From contig NZ_CP036175.1 of assembly GCF_003261575.2 (NCBI RefSeq), positions 5,270,001 to 5,334,000 of the forward strand: 64,000 nucleotides of DNA, written 5' to 3'. The stretch is from Klebsiella huaxiensis. GTDB taxonomy: Bacteria > Pseudomonadota > Gammaproteobacteria > Enterobacterales > Enterobacteriaceae. A model generated the notes under the pieces. That model saw only the letters and a program-made list of their open reading frames with translations, did not search any database and had not been told where the DNA came from. Below are positions 17,904 through 26,378 of this stretch, piece after piece; the stretch's first letter is position 1, and each line of letters starts with the position of its first letter. The position numbers were made by a program, and so were the translations under genes.

Positions 17904-18911
17904 ATGAATAAGACCAAAATAGCGTTGTTTGCTTCAGCCATGATGATGGGAAGTCTGGCGGCCGCTCAGGCGGCGCCGGTTAAAATTGCGGTGCTGATGT
18001 ACGGCAACAAAGCAGAATTCGTGCAGTTGATGGAACGCTATGGCAAGGAACATCCGGCGGTGAAAAGCGGCGAAGCGGTGCTGACGTTCTATGACGGGCG
18101 CTACGATGCGTCAGTACAAAACGACCAGGCGGCCACGGCGCTCCAGACCCGCACCGATGCGATTATCGTTAACCCAATGGATTTCGAGGCTAACATCGAT
18201 ATCGTCACCAACGCCAAAGAGGCCAAAGTTCCGGTAGTGGTGACTAACGCCCGTCTTAACACCGAAGAGATGACCTCGGAAGTGGTCTCTAACGATGAAC
18301 TGGGCGGCTATCTGGAAGCTAAAGCGGTGCTGGATAAACTCGATTGTAAGAACCATAAAGTAAACGTCGTGATCATCGAAGGTCCGAAAGGCGGCAGCGG
18401 CGAGATCCAGCGTGGTAAAGGCAACGACAAGGCTATCGCGGAGTGTGGCGCAGGCCAGGTGACGGTGCTGGAGCGGAAGACCGCGAACTGGTCGCGCGCT
18501 GAAGCCCAGCCGCTGATGGAAAACTGGCTGCAAAAACACCGCGGTAAAATCAACGGCGTAATTGGCCAGAACGATGAGATGGCGCTAGGGGCAATTGAAG
18601 CCATTAAGGGCGCGGGGCTGAACGTCAAAGACTTTGCTATCGCCGGCGTTGACGGCGTCTCCGATGCTATCCACGCGGTGCAGGCCGGAGAGATGGTCTC
18701 TATCCTTCAGGATGCGAAAGGCCAGATGCAGGGCTCTATCGACGTGGCCCTGCGGGCGGTGAAAGGCGAGAGCTACCAGCCGCAGTCGGAAATCTGGAAG
18801 CAGTACGCTAAAGACCTGAAATGGGATGGCGGTACGCAGAAGCACTACTATATTCCGTGGACCGTGGTGACCGCTGACAACGCGCAGCAGCTGCTGGACG
18901 CGCGTAAGTAA
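17904..18911 (+). CDS. Periplasmic sugar-binding protein of the ABC importer
   Basis: A 335-residue precursor with a clear signal peptide (MNKTKIALFASAMMMGSLAAAQA) and then a type I periplasmic-binding fold related to RbsB/XylF/YtfQ. The segments VNPMDFEANIDIVTNAK and GQNDEMALGAIEAIKGAG are typical sugar-contact and hinge regions. GGAG-type RBS (CAGGAGAG). Last gene of the operon, before a strong terminator. The likely ligand is a pentose or pentitol given the enzymes upstream; that is inference. Confidence 0.9.
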   Translation: MNKTKIALFASAMMMGSLAAAQAAPVKIAVLMYGNKAEFVQLMERYGKEHPAVKSGEAVLTFYDGRYDASVQNDQAATALQTRTDAIIVNPMDFEANIDIVTNAKEAKVPVVVTNARLNTEEMTSEVVSNDELGGYLEAKAVLDKLDCKNHKVNVVIIEGPKGGSGEIQRGKGNDKAIAECGAGQVTVLERKTANWSRAEAQPLMENWLQKHRGKINGVIGQNDEMALGAIEAIKGAGLNVKDFAIAGVDGVSDAIHAVQAGEMVSILQDAKGQMQGSIDVALRAVKGESYQPQSEIWKQYAKDLKWDGGTQKHYYIPWTVVTADNAQQLLDARK

Positions 18912-18929
18912 TAATCTGTACCTCCTCTT

Positions 18930-18976
18930 CTCCTCCGGCGCTTTCCTTGATGGGTATGCCGGAGGAGATATTTTTG
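18930..18976 (+). terminator. Strong rho-independent terminator after the ABC operon
   Basis: A perfect 10-bp stem CTCCTCCGGC / GCCGGAGGAG (18930-18939 and 18958-18967) is followed by ATATTTTTG. It ends the operon 12762-18911 just before the convergent DUF1176 gene. Confidence 0.8.
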
Positions 18977-18994
18977 CCTCGTTATTTCAGCACG

Positions 18995-20029
18995 TTACTT
19001 TCCAGGTTTAACATCGGTTACCCAGGTGGGGAGATCCCAGGTACCGCCCAGGCGCAAATACCGACACATTCCGGTTGTTGCCTCGCGGCTTTTGCGAAAC
19101 GTAGTGCCATCCCAGACCCAGTTTGCCATTCCCCAGCAATCCCCCAGACCGCGTCCTTTCTGGCTCATGAAAATCTCACCCTCGCCATACTCCGAACCTG
19201 AAACGGTAATAAGAGCGGGATTGCCTTCAAGCTTGCTATCAACCACCCAATAACCGTACCCCTCGTTATATGCCGCCCGCCAACACAGCGCTGAAATCAG
19301 CGAGTGGGCGTTATCCAGCGGCGTCAGACTAATGGTTTCTGCTTCCTCTCCCTCTTCTGGCTGGATGCGATCGCACCAGTCATCTTCAGTCAGGGTTGCC
19401 AGAAGTTTGGGCTTGAGTACCGCCAGTTCAGGCGCTGTCAGCGCTCTTTCCTGAGCCTTCTCAGGCTTAACCTGGTTAATCACCGGCGCGGGAACCGCAG
19501 CCCGGACGCTGCTCTCCGGTTTATCGCCTTTTTTGGTCAGCGCGCCCGGCGTGCCGATTCGCCCCTGAACATCGTCCATTTTCAGCAGCACCGCATAAGC
19601 CCCGTCACCGGAGAGCACAAACGGATCTGACCCGCCTTTAAACTCGATTTTTCCACTGCCTTTGACCGCATTAATAATGTCCCGGACCTGTTTGTCCGAC
19701 AGTGGCCAGCTCTCTTTTCCGGGCTTCACTTCGCCCGCTGGCTGGTCATTGATCCACAGCGTCAGCTTTTCAGGATAAACATCGCTATCGGTAACCTCCG
19801 CCAGCATCAGCTCTCCTGATACCACAGTACCCGCCCCGGCCTGACGAGTGAGTAATACTGAGCCACCGGTACCTTCGTTGGGACTGTATCCCGCAGCCCG
19901 ACAGGTCAGCGTGTTATCACAGACCACCTCCCAGTCTTTATGGCTAAATGAAATTCCGCTTTTTTCCGCCAGCGCAGGGGCGCTGAGCGCCGCTAATGCC
20001 AGTAATCCTGTCCAAACTCCCTTTTTCAT
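18995..20029 (-). CDS. DUF1176-family periplasmic protein
   Basis: A 344-residue secreted protein from the ATG at 20029. GGGAGA lies before it and a typical signal peptide (MKKGVWTGLLALAALSAPALA) begins there, so longer upstream starts are rejected. The mature protein has two pairs of well-spaced cysteines (VVCDNTLTC near the N-terminus; GDCWGMANW and TGMCRYL near the C-terminus), matching DUF1176. The function is unknown; such proteins are widespread in enterics and pseudomonads. It stands alone, convergent with the sugar operon. Confidence 0.75.
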   Translation of the reverse strand: MKKGVWTGLLALAALSAPALAEKSGISFSHKDWEVVCDNTLTCRAAGYSPNEGTGGSVLLTRQAGAGTVVSGELMLAEVTDSDVYPEKLTLWINDQPAGEVKPGKESWPLSDKQVRDIINAVKGSGKIEFKGGSDPFVLSGDGAYAVLLKMDDVQGRIGTPGALTKKGDKPESSVRAAVPAPVINQVKPEKAQERALTAPELAVLKPKLLATLTEDDWCDRIQPEEGEEAETISLTPLDNAHSLISALCWRAAYNEGYGYWVVDSKLEGNPALITVSGSEYGEGEIFMSQKGRGLGDCWGMANWVWDGTTFRKSREATTGMCRYLRLGGTWDLPTWVTDVKPGK

Positions 20030-20417
20030 AACGTATCTCCCTACCGGATAATTTTCCGTAGTCTGAACAATGCCCACGCCGGAGAGAAGTGTTTTCCCTT
20101 CTCTTTGGATCTTTTCAGACAATATCAGAGATAGCCCTTTTCTTTCGTCGAACATTCTCACCTTGCGACCCGTTCAGTTGATGGGGTGGAAATATATTTT
20201 TTCGATATCATCCAACATCATCTGATTATCAAAAAACATCATCCAACGTGATATTTAATCGTCTTGTGATATTTCACTCTGTCGCGTTTTTCTGGTTGTT
20301 TTTATTCTCTCACTTCATCTTTATAATTCATTTATGAATTGCGCCGTTTGGCTATTAACAGTGTCTTTCTACTGTTTATGAATTTGGATTCACATTCGCT
20401 ATCACGTTATAAATCAA
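20030..20417. other. Non-coding AT-rich region upstream of the DUF1176 gene
   Basis: About 390 bases. The first 100 hold the promoter and leader of the DUF1176 gene. The rest is AT-rich with short repeats of CATCAT and a small palindrome (AATTCAT / ATGAATT near 20322-20340). I see no gene here. Confidence 0.35.
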
Positions 20418-20589
20418 ATGAAGATATATAGATTTTTGTGCCTGTTGCCATCGTTATTTTTAGGGCTAGCGTGCGCCGCCAGCGCATACACCATCGATAA
20501 TTGTGAAGTGGGCTGCCCTGCCGCCGGAGGTTGCCCAAAGCCTGAAGACTCATAAAGGTGCGCTGGCGAAGGTATTGGGCTGCTCTTGA
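20418..20589 (+). pseudogene. Remnant of a small secreted protein gene, probably frameshifted
   Basis: An ATG at 20418 opens a frame with a convincing signal peptide (MKIYRFLCLLPSLFLGLACA) followed by YTIDNCEVGCP, ending at TAA 20553-20555 (45 residues). In another frame the same DNA reads WAALPPEVAQSLKTHKGAL and ends at TGA 20587-20589 with GCS, which looks more protein-like. The simplest reading is one small exported Cys-containing protein broken by a frameshift near 20510. No good RBS precedes the ATG. I do not recognise the family. The short 45-residue version could still be a real peptide. Confidence 0.4.
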
Positions 20590-20928
20590 TTTGATATTTC
20601 CATCCTGATTCAGGTATTAAATTTATATTATTGCTCGAGACTGTTTTTTGGTTATTTCAACAATTGCTCAATAACTGGCAAGGCTGTTTTATTTATTCTT
20701 AACATACAGTTGAACGCGTTTATTATATTTGATTAAATTCTGGATTTTGCGTTTATTACTGGTTAGGTTTACAGGTATTATTTAGCGCGGTGCGAATGTG
20801 CGCCAACAAACCCGCACCGCTCATCACAATTACTATTATGAAGGAAGAGTGTAAGTATCCCGCATAATCGTGCCATTCACATTTAGAGATCCTCCGGCAT
20901 AATCAATCTGCCAACAAAGGAGATCGCT
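20590..20928. other. Non-coding region before the IS fragment
   Basis: About 340 bases of AT-rich DNA with no supported gene. It ends in the leader of the IS OrfA fragment, with an RBS-like AAGGAGATCGCT at about 20918-20928. The left IS end probably lies within the last 100 bases, but I cannot place the terminal repeat. Confidence 0.35.
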
Positions 20929-21045
20929 ATGCGTAAAGCCCGTTTTACTGAGCATCAGATCATTGCCGTAATTAAATCGGTTGAAGCCGGACGAACCGTT
21001 AAAGATGTCTGCCGGGAGGCTGGTATCTCTGAAGCTACCTATTAC
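20929..21045 (+). mobile_element. IS3-family (IS407-group-like) OrfA, N-terminal fragment
   Basis: The first 39 codons encode MRKARFTEHQIIAVIK followed by a helix-turn-helix ending in GISEATYY, the well-known N-terminus of IS3-family OrfA transposase proteins. The homology stops abruptly at 21045, where unrelated DNA with a gene on the opposite strand begins. The rest of OrfA, all of OrfB and the right end are missing here. A C-terminal OrfB piece of a similar element lies at 50439-51115 on the other strand. Confidence 0.75.
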
Positions 21046-21047
21046 AT

Positions 21048-21203
21048 CTATGGACTACCCGTCTCTTCAGCGATTAACACTCTCAGTGCAATCTGCGCCA
21101 GGTCTCTCAGATATTCGCTTTCCGGCGAAGTCGGTTTTCGCGTGATCATGTGTCGTGCCGTCTCGATGAGTTTGTCGCAGCGTTCGTCAGTGAATTCCCT
21201 CAC
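21048..21203 (-). CDS. Small phage-like ORF next to the IS fragment
   Basis: A 51-codon frame starting with GTG at 21203 (VREFTDERCDKLIETARHM...), whose start overlaps the stop of a larger broken frame (GTGA at 21200-21203) and whose stop is two bases from the IS OrfA breakpoint. It is rich in charged residues, ending LAQIALRVLIAEETGSP, like the C-termini of small lambdoid-phage accessory proteins. I do not recognise it firmly. It may be an intact small gene or the end of a decayed one. Confidence 0.35.
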   Translation of the reverse strand: MREFTDERCDKLIETARHMITRKPTSPESEYLRDLAQIALRVLIAEETGSP

Positions 21204-21557
21204 TGCCGCCTCCGTTCCCAGTGCGATTTCCGTCCGGAAGCACGTTGCTCATGGCTGAAGAACCTCAGTACATAGTGCAGAAAATCATGCTTCGGTATCC
21301 CGGTGGCGACCGCGGCCACACCGATAAAGACATCGTTGGCCTCGTAGCTGTCCACCGACAGTTCATCCCCGGATATATGTGCCGAGGTGCAGCAACAGCT
21401 GAAGGCGGCTCATTCTGCAGCTTTTCCAGTGATTTGATTTGCCCCACAGGGTGGAGAAATTGTCTTCCCTAACCTGGATGATTCGTTCTGGCAGAGCCAT
21501 TGCGTGTGCTAGCCGGATGCTGCCCAGAATCCCAATGGTATGTTTCATCATCTGCAC
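21200..21557 (-). pseudogene. Frame-broken prophage-type gene remnant
   Basis: Three consecutive segments in different frames read like one protein. MKHTIGILGSIRLAHAMALP lies in the frame that ends at 21363, IKSLEKLQNEPPSAVAAP in the frame that ends at 21265, and SGDELSVDSYEANDVFIGVA in the frame that ends at 21200. Each runs into stop codons, so at least two frameshifts separate them. The style (SLEKLQNEPPSAV, then a globular C-terminus) resembles accessory proteins of lambdoid prophages. No function is assigned. Confidence 0.4.
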
Positions 21558-21876
21558 CGCGCTTTATCTGTCATTTCAATTGATACTATCACCTTGATGC
21601 CTATGTAAAAAATGTCATTTTCTAAGCGGCTATGCGTAAAAGTTATCGCCTGACAGACGCGAATCGGTTTACACAGACTGCTGTCTGCGCTCCCGGACAC
21701 CGACGACGTACCGGTTTCTGTGCCTTGCCTCGCTAAACAGTGACTAAACAGCGAATACCCCGTTTCGGTTTTGTAACACTCCCCCGTAAATTAGCGATAC
21801 CCGCCACAAAATTCACATATCACTCACCTTGATGAAAGGACGCATATTGCATTTGCACAGTGAGTCAGATAGCGTC
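21558..21876. other. Non-coding spacer between the remnants and the TRAP operon
   Basis: About 320 bases with no supported gene. The final part, near 21784-21835, leads into the promoter region of the TRAP transporter. Confidence 0.3.
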
Positions 21877-21902
21877 TGTAACGTTACACTAAAACGTTAC
21901 AG
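21877..21902. promoter_or_regulatory. LacI-type operator with a second half site, TRAP promoter
   Basis: TGTAACGTTACA (21877-21888) is a perfect palindrome and is followed by AACGTTACAG (21893-21902), a partial second copy. The identical 12-mer lies upstream of the LacI gene at 27504-27515. This links the TRAP operon to that regulator. Confidence 0.75.
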
Positions 21903-21998
21903 AAAATAAAATCAGCGACTTTTTCGTTAAACCAGCTGGCTGCGTCCGCCCTGCCAGATGGCGTTATCACGACCTCTACACTATGAGAAAGGATAATC

Positions 21999-23042
21999 AT
22001 GATGAAAACAACATCGTTTCGTTCAGCCAGACGTTTTCTGGCACTCGCTTGCCTCAGTAGCGCCCTGATTGCAGGCAGTGCGCTGAGCGCTTCAGCACAG
22101 GCAGCAATCAATTTTCGTGTTTACTCGTCTCTGCCTGGAGATGACTCCTCTGCGCACTATATTTGGTTCAACCGTTTCCAGGAAAACATTAATAAAAACG
22201 AGAAGTTAAAGGGACAGATTAAGCTTAATTATTTCGCCAACGCCATGCTGGGAAAAGAAGCCGATGCCACACAGCAGGTCCGTATCGGCGCCATTAACAT
22301 GATGATTTCAGGTACTTCAATCTGGGCTACGTTGGTTCCTGAAGTGGGTGTGCTGGATCTGGGTTATCTGTTTAAAGACTATGACCAGGTCGGGAAAGCG
22401 CTGGACGGCAAAGCCGGTGAGCAGCTTTCTAAGTTAATGATGGATAAAGCAAACGTGATGGTGCTGGGCTATGGCTATAACCTCGGCGCACGCAACGTGT
22501 ACACCAAAAAGGCAATTGAAAAGCCGGAGGATTTAAAGAATCTGAAAATCCGCGTGCTACCGGTACCTAATTTTATCGCCACACTGAATCACATGGGGGC
22601 GGTGGCTATTCCCATGCCGGGCGGGGAAGTCTATTCCAGCCTGCAAATGGGCGTAATCGATGGCGTCGAGCATGATGCGCCCACCATCTACGCCAGCAAA
22701 TATTATGAAATCATCAAAAATGGCACGCTGACCCGCCATAGCTATAACCCGCTGATGATTGCCATGAATAAGAAGAGCTTCGAGCAGATCCCGGAGTCAT
22801 TACGTGCTGACGTGCTGGCCGCAGCGAAAGAGGCCACGGAATACGAACGCCAGCAGGCCAGCCAGAAAGAACTGGAAGCGATTAAAAACCTGGAGGCGAA
22901 AGGCGTCACTTTCCGGGAAACCGATCGCGCATTCTTCGCACAGGCCGTACAGCCTGTCTGGAAAGCCTTCCTGGATAAATACCCGGATCTGAAACCTATG
23001 GTGGACGAGATCAGCGCCGCAGCGCCGAGCGCCAAACCATAA
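21999..23042 (+). CDS. TRAP transporter solute-binding protein (DctP type)
   Basis: A 347-residue precursor (or 346 if the second of two adjacent ATGs is used) with a signal peptide ending near ASAQA. The mature part has the DctP features: the alpha/beta binding fold, the ligand-arginine region LKNLKIRVLPVPN and GGEVYSSLQMGVIDGVEH. It captures a substrate in the periplasm for the membrane QM protein encoded next. The RBS is GAAAGGATAATC. A LacI-type operator lies about 100 bases upstream. Substrates of this class are organic acids, sugar acids or sugars; the neighbouring mutarotase points to a sugar. Confidence 0.85.
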   Translation: MMKTTSFRSARRFLALACLSSALIAGSALSASAQAAINFRVYSSLPGDDSSAHYIWFNRFQENINKNEKLKGQIKLNYFANAMLGKEADATQQVRIGAINMMISGTSIWATLVPEVGVLDLGYLFKDYDQVGKALDGKAGEQLSKLMMDKANVMVLGYGYNLGARNVYTKKAIEKPEDLKNLKIRVLPVPNFIATLNHMGAVAIPMPGGEVYSSLQMGVIDGVEHDAPTIYASKYYEIIKNGTLTRHSYNPLMIAMNKKSFEQIPESLRADVLAAAKEATEYERQQASQKELEAIKNLEAKGVTFRETDRAFFAQAVQPVWKAFLDKYPDLKPMVDEISAAAPSAKP

Positions 23043-23115
23043 GCCGTGCATCGTCGGCCTGCCAGGTTTAGCGGGTCGGCGATGTTGCCCACACAAACCA
23101 TGAAAGGAGTACATC

Positions 23116-24990
23116 ATGGCTGATATCCCGATGAAAACAAAGGATGAAAAGTCTTTGTTGACGCTGTTGGGGCGGCTGAGTCGATTTCTGACCACGTTAA
23201 CGTCCTGGGCCGGAGCGCTGGTGCTGTTTATCAACGTGCTGGTGGTATTTGCTTCGGTGATCTGGCGCTACGCCCTGCACTCGCCGATCCACTGGGCGGA
23301 AGAAGTGGCGCGAGCGTTGATGATTGCGCTGGTCTTTTTTGGCGTCGCCACCTCGACCGGCAGAGGCGGGCACATTGGCGTCGATCTGTTTTTACGCTTT
23401 CTGCCTGAAAGCGTTCGCCCCTACGTAATCCACGCCAGCCGTTGGATCCTGTTTCTGGTCTCCGTCGGGCTGGTCGTTTCCAGTTATGATCTGGTACAGG
23501 CCGCGCGACTGCAAACGACCGAGACGGGCCTGCCGCAGACCATCTATGTGATTCCGGTATTAATCGGTTCTGTGGTGATGATGGTGGCTGCACTGGAACA
23601 TGCGCTGCAGGAACGCGCAAAAGTGGTGTTGCTTAGCGGCGCGGGGATTATCGTGCTGGCAGCGCTGGGTTATCTGAAACTGTCGCTGATGGCCGATCCG
23701 GCCAGCGCGGCAGCGGGCCTGATGCTGATCTGCTTCGTGCTTGGCATTCTGGCCGGTGTGCCAATCGCCTTCACACTCGGCATGTCCGCAATGGTCTTTT
23801 TTATCTGTGATCCTTCCCTGCCGTTTGTCTTTTTCTCACAGCAGGTAGCGGCAGGTGTTGACCACTTTGTTCTGTTGGCGATTCCGTTCTTCTTGCTCGC
23901 CGGTGCGGCGATGGAAATCAACGGCATGTCCACGCGTCTGGTCGAACTGATTGTACGTGGCATGGGACGCTTTCGCGGCGGCCTGAACATGACCACCGTA
24001 CTGTCGATGGCCTTTTTCTCTGGCATCTCCGGTTCCAAACTGGCCGATGTAGCGGCGGTCGGCGGGGTGTTAATGCCTGCAGTACGACGCGCGAAGCAGG
24101 ACAGCGAAGAAGCCGCCGGGGTATTTGCCGCCTCCGCGGTGATGGCGGAAACCATTCCTCCCTGCGTGAACCTGATCGTGATGGGCTTTGTCGCCAATAT
24201 CTCCATCGGTGCACTGTTTATCGCCGGCCTGATACCTGCGGCCTGCCTGCTGGTGTTGCTAATGGTCGCCGCCAACCGCTTCGGCGGAAAAATTAACGTC
24301 AGCGAAGCCTATCCGGTATTACGTCCGCGGACTCAGCTTTACCTCGGCGCCGCTGTCGGCCTGGTCATGATCTTCATGATTGGTCGTGGGGTCATGATGG
24401 GGATTGCCACCTCCACGGAAATTTCTGCCTTCGCGGTGATCTACGCCATTGTGGTGGGCCGCCTGGCGTTTGGTGAGCTGACGCTGAAAGCCACGGTGAA
24501 AATGTTCGTTGATATCGCGGCGATGTCCGGCGTCCTGCTGTTCATCGTAGCCTGTGCGACCAGCCTCTCATATGCTCTGACCATTCAGATGATCCCACAG
24601 CAGATCGCTGAACTGCTGGTTGGCATTGGCATGGAGCAAGGGGCATGGCTGTTCCTGATGTTGACCATTGTCATTCTGATCATCTTTGGTGCGGTTCTCG
24701 AAGGTGCGCCTGCATTGATCATTTTCGCCCCAATTCTGGTGCCAATAGCTATTCAGCTTGGCTTTAACCCGCTGCACTTTGGCATTGTGATGATCATGGC
24801 AATGGGCTTTGGCCTGTTTTCACCGCCAATCGGCCTGGGTCTGTACACCACCTGCGCCATTTGTGGCGTGGAAATGAAGCACGTCATCAAACCGATGGCG
24901 AAATATCTGGCGGTGGTCTTTGTCGGCATCATTATTGTCGCCATGGCGCCACCATTAACCACCTGGCTGCCCGGACTGGCCGGCTATTGA
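23116..24990 (+). CDS. TRAP transporter fused small and large membrane subunits (DctQM)
   Basis: A 624-residue inner-membrane protein. Residues about 20-165 form the four-helix DctQ domain (with WRYALHSPIHWAEEVARALM), and about 190-620 the DctM domain, with many helices and the motifs GISGSKLADVAAVGGVLMP and GLFSPPIGLGLY. Fusion of Q and M in one chain is known in SiaQM-type systems. Transport is driven by a sodium gradient in characterised members. The start has AAGGAG nine bases before it. It lies 73 bases after the binding protein gene. Confidence 0.9.
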   Translation: MADIPMKTKDEKSLLTLLGRLSRFLTTLTSWAGALVLFINVLVVFASVIWRYALHSPIHWAEEVARALMIALVFFGVATSTGRGGHIGVDLFLRFLPESVRPYVIHASRWILFLVSVGLVVSSYDLVQAARLQTTETGLPQTIYVIPVLIGSVVMMVAALEHALQERAKVVLLSGAGIIVLAALGYLKLSLMADPASAAAGLMLICFVLGILAGVPIAFTLGMSAMVFFICDPSLPFVFFSQQVAAGVDHFVLLAIPFFLLAGAAMEINGMSTRLVELIVRGMGRFRGGLNMTTVLSMAFFSGISGSKLADVAAVGGVLMPAVRRAKQDSEEAAGVFAASAVMAETIPPCVNLIVMGFVANISIGALFIAGLIPAACLLVLLMVAANRFGGKINVSEAYPVLRPRTQLYLGAAVGLVMIFMIGRGVMMGIATSTEISAFAVIYAIVVGRLAFGELTLKATVKMFVDIAAMSGVLLFIVACATSLSYALTIQMIPQQIAELLVGIGMEQGAWLFLMLTIVILIIFGAVLEGAPALIIFAPILVPIAIQLGFNPLHFGIVMIMAMGFGLFSPPIGLGLYTTCAICGVEMKHVIKPMAKYLAVVFVGIIIVAMAPPLTTWLPGLAGY

Positions 24991-25107
24991 TAATGAAGTC
25001 CAGTGTTTGCCACGCTCAGGTGGCAGGGATATCCACGCACAAAAAACGGCATAACGATGTCACGTCGTTATCTGATGCCGTTTAAATATGAACAACGGGA
25101 GTATGAA

Positions 25108-25872
25108 ATGGGATTATTAACGGGTAAAAAAGCGTTTATTACAGGTGCAGAACAAGGCATTGGTAAAGAGAGCGCGAAAAAACTGATTGAGGCGGGATGC
25201 GATATTTATATTCATTATTTCAGTGGCGAAGAAGGCCCACGAGAATTAATGGCGCTCGCCGAACAACAAGGCTGTCGGGCGGCCTGTGGTTTCGCCGATT
25301 TAACCGATGAAGAAGACGCAGCCCGCTGTGTGGCGCAGGCAGCGGAATTCCTCGGCGGTATCGATATTCTGGTCAATAACGTCGGCGGCATTATTGCCCG
25401 CAAATGGCTGGGTGAGATTGAGCCACATTTCTGGCGCACGGTCATCGACGTCAATATGACGACGATGCTGAATGTCACTCAGCAGGCATTACCGTGGCTG
25501 AAGGCCGCGCCAGACGGCGCCAGTATTGTCAACCTGGCCTCTCTGGCCGGACGCTCTGGCGGCCATGCGGGCTCTCTGGTCTACTCCACCACCAAAGGCG
25601 CGGTGCTGACCTGGACTCGCTCGCTTGCCGCAGAGCTCGGTGAACACGGCATTCGCGTCAATGCCGTTGCGCCTGGCTTGATTCTCGGTACGCGTTTTCA
25701 TAATCAGCACACCACGCAGGCCTCTGCCGACCAGACAATCCAGGCCATTCCTCTGGGAAGAGCAGGCACACCGGAGGATGTGGCAAGGGTTATCTGTTTC
25801 CTCGCCTCTGAATATGATGGTTTCGTTTCCGGTGCCACTATCGACATTAACGGCGGTATTTACCGGGCATAA
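25108..25872 (+). CDS. SDR-family oxidoreductase of the TRAP cluster
   Basis: A 254-residue classical short-chain dehydrogenase: GAEQGIG (13-19) for the cofactor, NNVGG (90-94), catalytic Ser145, Tyr159 and Lys163 (YSTTK). I chose the ATG at 25108 because GGGAG precedes it; upstream in-frame ATGs would add a low-quality N-terminus. The protein resembles sugar and polyol dehydrogenases such as L-fucose or gluconate dehydrogenases. In this operon it probably oxidises the substrate brought in by the TRAP system. Confidence 0.85.
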   Translation: MGLLTGKKAFITGAEQGIGKESAKKLIEAGCDIYIHYFSGEEGPRELMALAEQQGCRAACGFADLTDEEDAARCVAQAAEFLGGIDILVNNVGGIIARKWLGEIEPHFWRTVIDVNMTTMLNVTQQALPWLKAAPDGASIVNLASLAGRSGGHAGSLVYSTTKGAVLTWTRSLAAELGEHGIRVNAVAPGLILGTRFHNQHTTQASADQTIQAIPLGRAGTPEDVARVICFLASEYDGFVSGATIDINGGIYRA

Positions 25873-25918
25873 AAATGTGGCGGGCGATGATGCCCGCCAG
25901 TTTTAAAAGGTATGACAT

Positions 25919-26338
25919 ATGATCAAGTCAGATATTATTCATCCTGATTTATTACAGGCACTGGCACAGTGCGGACACAAGGCGAATATTTTAATCACCG
26001 ATGCCAATTATTCTTTTTTAACCAATACGTCTGCACAGGCACGGATTATCTGGCTTAATTTCACTCCAGGGATGATCGGTAGTGTCGTCATTCTGGAGAA
26101 AATTCTCGGCTATATTAATGTGGAAAAAGCCACCTTAATGGCAAGCCCGGCGGATTTTGATAATACGGCCGAGCGTGAATACCGCAGCATGCTTTCTGAG
26201 GCGATCGAGTTTGAGTATGTTGAACGAAACGCGTTTTATTCGCTGGCCAAATCGTCTGACACGATCCTGGTCATCGCCTCCGGCGAAACCCGCCGCTTCG
26301 CCAATATCCTGCTGACCGTGGCCCCAACGCTGGTATGA
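25919..26338 (+). CDS. RbsD/FucU-family sugar mutarotase
   Basis: A 139-residue protein of the RbsD/FucU family. The N-terminal pattern (HPDLLQALAQCGHKANILITDANYS) carries the conserved His and Asp seen in fucose mutarotase and ribose pyranase. A C-terminal SETRRFANILL-like segment (GETRRFANILL) follows. These enzymes speed the interconversion of sugar anomers so that a transporter or enzyme gets the right form. Its presence argues that the TRAP substrate is a free sugar rather than an acid. It follows the SDR by 46 bases and precedes a bidirectional hairpin. Confidence 0.8.
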   Translation: MIKSDIIHPDLLQALAQCGHKANILITDANYSFLTNTSAQARIIWLNFTPGMIGSVVILEKILGYINVEKATLMASPADFDNTAEREYRSMLSEAIEFEYVERNAFYSLAKSSDTILVIASGETRRFANILLTVAPTLV

Positions 26339-26343
26339 CAGAG

Positions 26344-26368
26344 CGAGAAGAACGTATCGTTCTTCTCG
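26344..26368. terminator. Bidirectional hairpin between mutarotase and LacI genes
   Basis: An 11-bp perfect stem, CGAGAAGAACG / CGTTCTTCTCG with loop TAT, lies between two convergent genes. There is no long T run, but its position and stability fit a shared terminator. Confidence 0.65.
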
Positions 26369-26378
26369 TGCCATGCCG

